The translations under genes and the position numbers were made by a program. The notes beneath the pieces were generated by a model. That model ran no database searches. It saw only the letters and a program-made list of their open reading frames with translations, and was not told the DNA's origin. DNA of 64,000 bases from Kamptonema formosum PCC 6407. GTDB lineage: Bacteria > Cyanobacteriota > Cyanobacteriia > Cyanobacteriales > Microcoleaceae. Of this stretch, positions 57,113 through 64,000 are shown one piece after another (the first letter of the stretch is position 1; every line of letters begins with the position of its first letter). The stretch spans positions 1,107,910-1,171,909 of the forward strand of contig NZ_KB235904.1 of assembly GCF_000332155.1 (NCBI RefSeq), written 5' to 3'.

Positions 57113-58372
57113 ATGTACGCGCCAAGCGAAATGCAGTGGGTCAGCGCCTTATCAACCCGCCCTTCCTTAGAAGCTGCTCTCAAAGAAGTTGTAGAACAAG
57201 CTCAGCAAGGATTGCAGGGGCCAGCAGATTTGGGTTTGGTGTTTATATCGTCTGCTTTTGCCAGCGAGTATTCTCGCCTAATGCCCTTGCTGCAAGAATA
57301 CCTGCCGGCCGCTGCGATCGCTGGTTGCGGAGGCGGGGGCGTTATTGGCATGAATAGAGGCGGCATAACGGAAGAAGTCGAAGGAACACCAGCCCTAAGC
57401 CTGAGTCTGGCACGTTTACCGGGGGTAAAAGTAAAAGCCTTTCACATAGCAGCAGAAGAACTTCCCGACATGGACAGTCCCCCGGATACTTGGGTAGAGC
57501 AAATTGGCGTGTCCGCCCAAGAGCAACCCCAGTTCATCTTATTAGCCGATCCCTTTTCCTCAAAAATTAACGACCTACTCCAAGGGTTAGATTATGCCTA
57601 TCCTGGCTCTGCTAAAGTCGGGGGACTCGCTAGCGGGAATGGGATGGGGAGGAGTGCAGCACTATTTTGTAACTATCGACTTTACCGAGAAGGGACTGTG
57701 GGAGTAGCCCTCAGCGGCAATATAGTTTTGGAAACGATTGTAGCTCAAGGCTGTCGGCCCATTGGTCAACCCTATAGAGTTACAGAAGGAGAGCGTAATA
57801 TTTTGCTGGGGCTCGAAGAGCAAGAGAGTTTAGATCAACGAACAGGTAGCGGCCGTAAACAATCGCCTCTAGAAGCTTTGCGAGATTTAATTTCTACTCT
57901 CAGCGAAGAAGATCGGCAATTAGCCCAGCACTCTCTGTTTGTAGGGGTAGTCAGAGATGAATTTAAGCTGAAGTTAGACCAAGGAGACTTTTTAATCCGC
58001 AATCTGCTGGGGGTAGACCCCAAGGTAGGAGCAATTGCGATTGGCGATCGCGTCCGCCCCGGTCAACGCATCCAATTCCACCTTCGCGATGCCCGTACCT
58101 CCGCAGAAGACCTAGAAATGCTACTCGCTCGCTATCAGCGGGAAGCCCCCTTTAACCCAGTCGCCGCTAGAGCCGGTGCCTTAATGTTTTCCTGCATGGG
58201 GCGAGGCGAAGGTCTGTACGGTGAACCCAGCTTTGATTCCCGTTTGTTCAGCCGCTACCTCAACAATATTCCTCTCACTGGCTTTTTCTGTAATGGTGAA
58301 ATCGGCCCTGTCGGCGGTAGTACATTTCTGCATGGTTATACCTCCGTATTTGGGATTTGCCGCCAACCTTAG
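57113..58372 (+). CDS. FIST-domain sensor protein
   Basis: 419 aa with the FIST-N (residues 20-200: FISSAFASEYSRLMPLLQEYLPAA, GCGGGGVIGMNRGG) and FIST-C domains (ALMFSCMGRGEGLYG, FCNGEIGPVGG, LHGYTSVFGICR). FIST proteins bind small ligands, probably amino acids, in signal transduction. It precedes a CheC-like gene, which fits a signalling unit. Confidence 0.93.
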   Translation: MYAPSEMQWVSALSTRPSLEAALKEVVEQAQQGLQGPADLGLVFISSAFASEYSRLMPLLQEYLPAAAIAGCGGGGVIGMNRGGITEEVEGTPALSLSLARLPGVKVKAFHIAAEELPDMDSPPDTWVEQIGVSAQEQPQFILLADPFSSKINDLLQGLDYAYPGSAKVGGLASGNGMGRSAALFCNYRLYREGTVGVALSGNIVLETIVAQGCRPIGQPYRVTEGERNILLGLEEQESLDQRTGSGRKQSPLEALRDLISTLSEEDRQLAQHSLFVGVVRDEFKLKLDQGDFLIRNLLGVDPKVGAIAIGDRVRPGQRIQFHLRDARTSAEDLEMLLARYQREAPFNPVAARAGALMFSCMGRGEGLYGEPSFDSRLFSRYLNNIPLTGFFCNGEIGPVGGSTFLHGYTSVFGICRQP

Positions 58373-58498
58373 AGGCGGTAATTATAAGTTTTGAGTTTTG
58401 AATAGTTGTTAACTGTTAACTGTTAACTGTCAACTGTTAATTTTTAACTGTTAACATTCTCTCTTTTTAAGTAAGGCATGAGATAATTTACAAATATT

Positions 58499-59194
58499 AT
58501 GAAACCCAACAAAGAGCAAAAAGTAGCTTTGCAAAAAATGTTTAAAATTGGCATAGATAGAGCGGTTGATATGCTCAATTATATCACAGAAATGCCGATT
58601 TTTTGGGAGCTTTACCCCTTGGAAATATTGTCCCCCCAGGAATTGCAAGCTGAACTGGAGAAAAGCCTCGGTACGGAGCGGATTGTAGCAATGGAACTCA
58701 TATTCAGTGGAGAATTTCAGGGCAGCGCTCAGTTAATTTTTCCCAGAGATAGCGCCGCCTTGCTGGTGAATGCAATCGCCAGTGAAGATCGTCGTACCCT
58801 TGACCAAAATGCCTTGAGAAAGGAAACTTTGACTGAGGTGGGAAATATTTTCTTCAACGGTATTATGGGAGTAATTAGCACGGTGGTTGAGCGGGGAATT
58901 ACCTATATGCTACCGAGTTACCGAGAAGGGACGGTAAAGCAATTGGTGTCGGAAAATAACTCTAGCGTTTATGCAATCGCCTTGCTTGGTCACATACAAT
59001 TCAAGATAGAAGAAGCTCAAGAGCAAAGCAAACAACAGCTCCATAGTTTTAGCAAAATATTGCCATCAAAATACGTGAAATTGTTTGTAGATAAATCCCA
59101 ATCAGGGAAGAATATTGTCTTTTTCTTGAAAGTAGATAAGCTAGAGAGTTTGTTGTCAAATATCAACAATATTTCGGAATATTTTGATTGTTAA
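58499..59194 (+). CDS. CheC/CheX-like phosphatase domain protein
   Basis: 231 aa. LTEVGNIFFNGIMGVI contains the E-x-x-N pair of the CheC active site, and GITYMLPS the following Pro. CheC-type phosphatases dephosphorylate response regulators such as CheY. The C-terminal part (from SKILPSKYVKLFVDKS) is extra to the domain. Downstream of the FIST gene, same strand. Confidence 0.8.
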   Translation: MKPNKEQKVALQKMFKIGIDRAVDMLNYITEMPIFWELYPLEILSPQELQAELEKSLGTERIVAMELIFSGEFQGSAQLIFPRDSAALLVNAIASEDRRTLDQNALRKETLTEVGNIFFNGIMGVISTVVERGITYMLPSYREGTVKQLVSENNSSVYAIALLGHIQFKIEEAQEQSKQQLHSFSKILPSKYVKLFVDKSQSGKNIVFFLKVDKLESLLSNINNISEYFDC

Positions 59195-59793
59195 ATTCGG
59201 GAAGTCATAGCAAAAAAGAGGTTTTTAACTCTGTGAAACACAGGTTTGACCTTTCTCTAAACCTCTCTCCTCAAAAGATAGAGGCTGACTCCCATTTCAA
59301 GTACCATATTGATTCCTTTTCCCATTACTTAATTTATGTAGAGCCACTGTTCCGAGGGACTGGAACCGCTGGTAATGCTGAGTTACAGAAGTAAGATCGG
59401 GACTGACGCATCCAACCAAAGAAACCAGGTTTTTTGACGAAAATACTTCGCTCTTATCCACATACGATCTCAAAAACCAGGTTTCTGGGACGACCTGCGT
59501 AAGTCCGATAATATGTAAATCCGGCGTAAGGGAAAATCCAGCCAGATAGGTTGATTTTTTGAGTACAATTCAGTAGAATCCAGAAAACAGACAAGTTAAG
59601 TCTTTAAAACTTACCCCAATAGTGGGGAAAACTTAACTCTTGAGGAGCTAGTTGCAAGACTAGGATAGCAAACCACCATTTTTGGCCAAAGGATTGCGCC
59701 CAAGAACCCTAGCAGTAGGGATATTTTAGAGTAAAACTTCTAAAGAATTCCATCCCCTTTAGAGGTGGAAGTGTCAAAATTGGGACTAAACTT
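59195..59793. other. repeat-bearing intergenic region
   Basis: 599 bp. Contains the second dispersed repeat (59421-59506) and an AAGTTAAGTCTTTAAAACTTACC palindromic stretch near 59595; a 68-codon TTG frame at 59188 has no support. Confidence 0.5.
59421..59506. repeat. dispersed AACCAGGTTTTTTGACG repeat, copy 2
   Basis: GAAACCAGGTTTTTTGACGA at one end and TCAAAAACCAGGTTTCTGGG at the other, then GCGTAAGTCC, parallel to copy 1 at 55529. Confidence 0.8.
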
Positions 59794-61176
59794 ATGCCTG
59801 AAGCTGATCTTCCTGGAAATCAGCCCCCGCGCTTCCTGACGATCGAATCCGATGCTAGCGTTTTACCGCCAGCTACTCCTTCCTCACTGACAGATGTGGC
59901 AAAAAATGCCGGCGAGTCGAAAGATCCCGCAGCGAAACTAGCCACCAGTCAAGTAACTCTCCCAGAACAACCTGAAGAGGAGTGGGAAACAGTCAATTTC
60001 CCCAACGCCATCAGCGTAGATGCAATTCCTACCAAGTCTGTTAAAGGTGGGAAGTTGAAGAAGGAAACAGGAGAATTGTCCGCTAGAGCGATATCAACTG
60101 ATTCTCCTTCCCCGATATCTCCTTGGACAGTCCGCGATCGCGATCGCACCATTCATTTTTCACCAGAGACTCCAAGTAAAGCTGAATCTCCTACAACTTT
60201 GGTTCAAGCCTTGCATGAGTGCAACCGCGATTTAATGCAGCGGATAGCAGAACTAGAAACAGCACTGATTGAGTCCCAAAACGCATTAGAGGCGAAAGAA
60301 ACTTTACTAGAGCAACGCATTGCTGAACTAGGCGACGCTCAGGAACAAATAACCAAGTTGTTCGGTAAACAAGAACAAGTCAATCAAATTATCCAACGCC
60401 AAGAAGTTTTAATAGAAACTTTAACAGCACAGGTACAAAGCAGCCAAACCCGCATTGCTGTAATCGAGCGAGAATGTGCTTTGACTCAGCAGCGTTACAG
60501 CGAACAGCAACATCTGGTAGTACAAACAGAAAATAGTTGTCGGGAACTGCGATCGCGCCTACATCGCCAGCAACGCCACACCCTACAATTCAAAGCAGCT
60601 TTAGAAAGGTATTTAGAGATGCCTCATCCGATCAAGTCAGAAGTCAAAACTCAGAGATCAGAAAGTGCAGATGACAATACTCCCACTCCATCTGAAGCTG
60701 TGATGGCTACACCCAAAGGTCAGAATAAAGAAGTACAATTGAAACCTCAAGCTTCACCAGTCAAACCTTGGTCAGGGAAACCGGAGTCAATTCCCGAAAA
60801 GCCAGCCTTAGAAGAGCCAAAAGCGCCTTCTTTTCCCCAAGAAAATCCGATTGTGAGCACATTATTAGAAGCATCCAGTAATCAATTGCATGAGGTGGAA
60901 ACCTACTGGCATATAGAGCCAACAACGGAGAATCCATTTGTGAGTGCGGAAGCTGAACCGGAACTGGAAGATACCCCCAATCCCAATGAGTGGGAAGCAT
61001 TTAGAGCATCCCCATTTTCAGATTCAGCCGAAACGCGATTACCTGAAAATCCCCAATGGACAGCAGAGCCGATTTTTGTGGGGAAAGCTGACTGGGTAGC
61101 ATCGATCACCTATTCGCCGGGCCCTGGTAAAAAACGGCGATCGCTAGCTGAAATTGAATTACCCAGGTTTAGATAG
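59794..61176 (+). CDS. disordered coiled-coil protein
   Basis: 460 aa. Residues 1-130 are disordered, 140-270 form a clear coiled coil (LHECNRDLMQRIAELETALIESQNALEAKETLLEQRIAELG quoted in part as MQRIAELETALIESQNALEA), and the tail is acidic/Pro-rich ending PGKKRRSLAEIELPRFR. A conserved C-terminal KKRRSLAEIELPRF suggests a binding motif. No enzyme domain. Confidence 0.7.
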   Translation: MPEADLPGNQPPRFLTIESDASVLPPATPSSLTDVAKNAGESKDPAAKLATSQVTLPEQPEEEWETVNFPNAISVDAIPTKSVKGGKLKKETGELSARAISTDSPSPISPWTVRDRDRTIHFSPETPSKAESPTTLVQALHECNRDLMQRIAELETALIESQNALEAKETLLEQRIAELGDAQEQITKLFGKQEQVNQIIQRQEVLIETLTAQVQSSQTRIAVIERECALTQQRYSEQQHLVVQTENSCRELRSRLHRQQRHTLQFKAALERYLEMPHPIKSEVKTQRSESADDNTPTPSEAVMATPKGQNKEVQLKPQASPVKPWSGKPESIPEKPALEEPKAPSFPQENPIVSTLLEASSNQLHEVETYWHIEPTTENPFVSAEAEPELEDTPNPNEWEAFRASPFSDSAETRLPENPQWTAEPIFVGKADWVASITYSPGPGKKRRSLAEIELPRFR

Positions 61177-61365
61177 TTGTTAGTGGTTAGTTGTTAGTTG
61201 TTGGTTGTTGGTTATTGGTTGTTGGTTGTTACTACCAATGAAATTAGCAATTAGCAATTAACTAATGAGGGAGGAGATTTACTAGCAGTTTCTACAGGCG
61301 CGATCGCCTTGGCAAAAAAATCATAAAGTAGTAAAATAGAATCATCCCCAACTACACCAAATCAG

Positions 61366-61953
61366 ATGACTGCCACAACCCAACGCTTTACCCTAGAAGA
61401 GTATCTGCGCCATAATGACGGCACAGATATTCTCTATGAATTAGTTAAAGGAGAATTAGTTTCTATGGCACTCGGAACTGGAAAACATGGTGAAGTTGTC
61501 GATTTTCTTAATACTCAATTTCGCAACGAGATTGCTAGAATGGAGCGGGATTGGGTATCTAAACAAATGGCGATTGGCGTTCAATCTCCGCGCGGCGATC
61601 GCTGGGAGACGGTTCGCATTCCCGATCTAGTTGTTATTCCTAAAGAACAATGGCGAAACTTGCAAAACCGCGAGGCTGTTATTCTTCTCAATGAACCGCC
61701 ACCGCTTTTAGTAGTAGAAATTGTCAGCGAATCAACTAAAAATATTGACTACCGCGCCAAACGTGCCGAATATTGCGTTCTAAATATTTCTGAATATTGG
61801 ATTGTCGATCCGTTACAAGCAAAAATTACTATTTTTACTCTTTCTGAAGGATGGTATGAGGAAGCTGTTTTTACAAATAGCGATCGCCTCGTTTCTCCTA
61901 CCTTTGGCGAACTTAATCTAACAGTTAATCAAATTTTAGAAGGTGAGATTTAA
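61366..61953 (+). CDS. Uma2-family endonuclease-like protein
   Basis: 195 aa. TLEEYLRHNDGTDILYELVKGELV, IPDLVVIPKEQW, PLLVVEIVSES and YRAKRAEYCVLNISEYWIVD: the PD-(D/E)XK residues are in place. Fourth Uma2 gene of the window and not close to the others. Confidence 0.88.
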   Translation: MTATTQRFTLEEYLRHNDGTDILYELVKGELVSMALGTGKHGEVVDFLNTQFRNEIARMERDWVSKQMAIGVQSPRGDRWETVRIPDLVVIPKEQWRNLQNREAVILLNEPPPLLVVEIVSESTKNIDYRAKRAEYCVLNISEYWIVDPLQAKITIFTLSEGWYEEAVFTNSDRLVSPTFGELNLTVNQILEGEI

Positions 61954-61962
61954 TTTACGATC

Positions 61963-62029
61963 TGTCATTGCGAGCTCCGCGAAGCAATCGCAGAGACTAG
62001 GCGATTGCTTCGCGGAGTTCGCAATGACA
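61963..62029. repeat. REP-like inverted repeat (ATTGCGAGCTCCGCGAAGC)
   Basis: TGTCATTGCGAGCTCCGCGAA... and ...TTCGCGGAGTTCGCAATGACA pair over 29 bp with one mismatch. This sequence type recurs in many bacterial genomes as an extragenic palindrome. Confidence 0.85.
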
Positions 62030-62068
62030 AGTATTTAATAGGACATGATATTACATAAGTTCACCAAT

Positions 62069-62183
62069 TATAGCAACCGCCAGGGCGGTTAAGACGTTGA
62101 AACTTTCTTCATCCCCTCTTCCCCTCTTCCCTAGCCCCTAGCCCCTAGCCCCTAGCCCCTTAACCGCCCTGGCGGTTGCTATA
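62069..62183. repeat. 115-bp element with 24-bp inverted repeats
   Basis: TATAGCAACCGCCAGGGCGG... at one end and ...CCGCCCTGGCGGTTGCTATA at the other, enclosing CTCTTCCC and CCCCTAG microsatellites. MITE-like, between a Uma2 gene and cruP. Confidence 0.8.
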
Positions 62184-62202
62184 CCTATTACCCATTACCA
62201 AT

Positions 62203-63996
62203 TTAATTTTGTGGTCTTCCGATCCCGTCAGTAATAGCATAGTTGAAAGCCTTTAACCATAGCCAAAAAGAAGGATAGCGGGACTCCAACCAAGGCTGAG
62301 TTTTCCGAGCCAAATTAGGGAGCCATCCAAACAGCCAACTTGCCAAAGCAAGTAGAGTAAAATTAAGATAACTCCGCAGCCAACGTAGAATATCGTCCAA
62401 GTCCACAAAATCCAAAATCCAAATTAGAAGAGAGGGATTTTTGAGGGCTGCTTTGATAGCAAGTCCATTAAAAGTTAACCAATCAACCCGGTCTTTGATA
62501 AACTTTTCTGCAACTGCGAGATCGGTGCTGGCCAAAACGCCGAAAAATGTATTCAAAATCGAATTAATCCGCGCTGGGGGTAAGAAACAGCCAGTCGGTA
62601 CCATCATCCCTTTAGAAAATAGCCAAGTCACAGAGACATTACTCTGATAGGCGCGAATTTGGTTTAAATGGTGGGCCTCAAGTAAATCATGCTTTAAAGC
62701 AACATCCAAAAGGTCAGTTAAACGGGAGAGATTGCGAACTAAAGAGCCAAACCCAGTGAAAACTAGTGGAGACTGAAGAGAAGCTGCATCACCGATCGCG
62801 ATTAGTCTATCAAAAGCAACAGTGCGATCGCGACTTCCCGAACTAAAATGCCCCGGAATGTAACCAAAAGTCGGCTTTTTCCATACCAACTTGCCCAAAT
62901 CGCAGCGACGATACTCCGGCAAAATCGCAAAAAAGTCCTCATAAAGCTCCAATAGAGAGCCGGGATTCTCAGAATTTACCTGATGGTAATGAAACAAATA
63001 GATCGTAATTTCCGAGCCCGCACCGGGGAATAATTCCCAAATTAATTGACGGCCTCGCGAAATATCCCCATGAGAATTGAGTACATCCCCATAATCAGAA
63101 TCCCATACTCCCCGCTCAAAACCTCCGTCAATTACCGCTCCTACAGTCGGACAAACACTATCAAAAGCGTGCTCTCCGTTAAGTTGCCAAGCAATAGGAG
63201 AAGCACTCCCCATCGCATCCACCAGTAGGCGACCACAAGCTTGCCGCTGAGATTGGCTGGGCTGATGATAAGCCTGAACTATAACTTTTTGAGGTTCCAC
63301 ATCTGCACGGATGAAATCAGTTTCGTCCCAGATTTCACCACCAGCTTCAGTGAACTTAACTCCCGATAAATAAAGCAGTTTTTCAGCATCTAGGGCTACA
63401 TTTAGCACCCTTGGCGTGTGTAGGACTTGAGCTTTTGCGATCGCGGGATTGTTGGCATCAAAAAACTTGCTATAGCCATCTTTGTACTCTCTGGCAATGA
63501 AACTTTCGACTTCCGCAGCCGTAAACAAACCTAAATTAATTAACTTTTGGAGTTCATCGCGAGAAATATTCCACTCTCGATTCATCCTACCAAAAGGCAA
63601 CCTTTCCAACAGCAGCACCTTGTAGCCCAACCGAGCCATAACAGCCGCGTGGATGATGCCTAACGCGCCTCCCACATAAATCAAGTCATAAAAACAAGAA
63701 TCAGATTCTCCGTCATTCCCTCTTCCCTCTTCCTTCTCCCCTCTTCCTTCTTCCTTCTTCCTTCCTCCTTCTTCCTTCCTAAACACCACCTGCTTCGGCG
63801 TTTGAGGATTGCGAACACCTTCTCGCCAACGCTTTTCCCACCAATAAACGCGCTTGAGGTCATATTCCCCTTGAGGCATTTTTTGAAAGTATTGGACAGT
63901 AAGGGGATAGTGGGGGGCCAACGCCTCAAAAATCGACTGTTGGGATAAATCGATGACTGGTGGTTCTGGATATTGATAGGGAAATTGATTTCTCAC
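62203..63996 (-). CDS. cruP: CruP, lycopene-cyclase-like flavoprotein (start near window edge)
   Basis: 597 aa in the window; the true start may lie beyond the right edge (GTG at 63996 is only the last possible start visible). FAD site DLIYVGGALGIIHAAVMARLG, FGRMNREWNISRDELQ, RQLIWELFPGAGSEITIYLF and IAIGDAASLQSPLVFTGFG match the CruP branch of CruA-type lycopene cyclases, whose role in carotenoid/redox protection is only partly known. Residues 72-95 are a Lys/Glu/Gly insert encoded by GAAGGAAGAA microsatellites just before the FAD domain. Confidence 0.88.
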   Translation of the reverse strand: MRNQFPYQYPEPPVIDLSQQSIFEALAPHYPLTVQYFQKMPQGEYDLKRVYWWEKRWREGVRNPQTPKQVVFRKEEGGRKKEEGRGEKEEGRGNDGESDSCFYDLIYVGGALGIIHAAVMARLGYKVLLLERLPFGRMNREWNISRDELQKLINLGLFTAAEVESFIAREYKDGYSKFFDANNPAIAKAQVLHTPRVLNVALDAEKLLYLSGVKFTEAGGEIWDETDFIRADVEPQKVIVQAYHQPSQSQRQACGRLLVDAMGSASPIAWQLNGEHAFDSVCPTVGAVIDGGFERGVWDSDYGDVLNSHGDISRGRQLIWELFPGAGSEITIYLFHYHQVNSENPGSLLELYEDFFAILPEYRRCDLGKLVWKKPTFGYIPGHFSSGSRDRTVAFDRLIAIGDAASLQSPLVFTGFGSLVRNLSRLTDLLDVALKHDLLEAHHLNQIRAYQSNVSVTWLFSKGMMVPTGCFLPPARINSILNTFFGVLASTDLAVAEKFIKDRVDWLTFNGLAIKAALKNPSLLIWILDFVDLDDILRWLRSYLNFTLLALASWLFGWLPNLARKTQPWLESRYPSFWLWLKAFNYAITDGIGRPQN

Positions 63997-64000
63997 AGAC

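Noticed and set aside
59188-59394. 68-aa TTG frame after the CheC-like gene
   Set aside because: Overlaps the stop of the real gene, no ribosome binding site, no homology.

Overview
The window comes from a filamentous cyanobacterium, most likely of the Oscillatoria/Microcoleus kind. It carries psbD, psbC, ycf4, cp12, cruP and ispE. The palindrome GCGATCGC (HIP1) is very frequent, and short A/T-rich or purine-rich tandem repeats litter the intergenic DNA.

Layout. 1-12.2 kb: housekeeping and accessory genes. These include a TPR protein, a GDT1/UPF0016 manganese transporter behind a yybP-ykoY riboswitch, a RelE/ParE-type toxin-antitoxin pair, a large TPR glycosyltransferase, rpiA, an aldo/keto reductase and a DEDDh exonuclease with a vapC remnant. 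12.46-16.32 kb: one dense minus-strand array of 30 tRNA genes covering all 20 amino acids. A macro-domain gene, an HNH gene and a structured RNA lie inside it. Two near-identical promoters (about 16.40 and 16.68 kb) carrying TGTAGTA direct repeats point into the array. 16.9-31.8 kb: a DNA phosphorothioation (Dnd) island with dndC, dndD, a PD-(D/E)XK-like nuclease gene, dndE, dndB, two further DGQHR proteins, dnd-associated protein 4, a second SMC/DndD-like ATPase with a small partner, and a Dnd-type helicase. 31.9-64 kb: DUF3082-ispE-rsmA, Uma2 genes, three AIM24 paralogues with an M48 protease, a NACHT protein, a phosphopantetheinyl transferase, nadK, a truncated mutL, a truncated histidine kinase, a possible toxin-immunity pair, a KAS enzyme, a cyclophilin, a GUN4-domain protein, ycf4/psbD/psbC, cp12, FIST and CheC-like genes, and cruP at the right edge.

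Most interesting object. Between tRNA-Arg(TCT) and tRNA-Arg(TCG), a 214-nt RNA (13074-13287, minus) carries mimics of two separate 23S rRNA sites. One is the sarcin-ricin loop: the twelve nucleotides corresponding to E. coli 2654-2665 are identical, on a new 6-bp stem. The other is the L11-binding GTPase-associated centre: 56 nt align without gaps to E. coli 1052-1107, with compensatory base-pair changes. In the ribosome these are the two RNA elements contacted by translational GTPases, and they lie about 1.5 kb apart in 23S rRNA. Here they sit 55 nt apart in a stand-alone RNA. Together with a tRNA set that could decode essentially the whole code, a macro-domain protein, an exonuclease and an inducible-looking double promoter, this suggests a translation-rescue or ribotoxin-decoy cassette next to a Dnd defence island. 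The sequence similarity is seen directly (the E. coli sequences are recalled, not searched); the function is inference.
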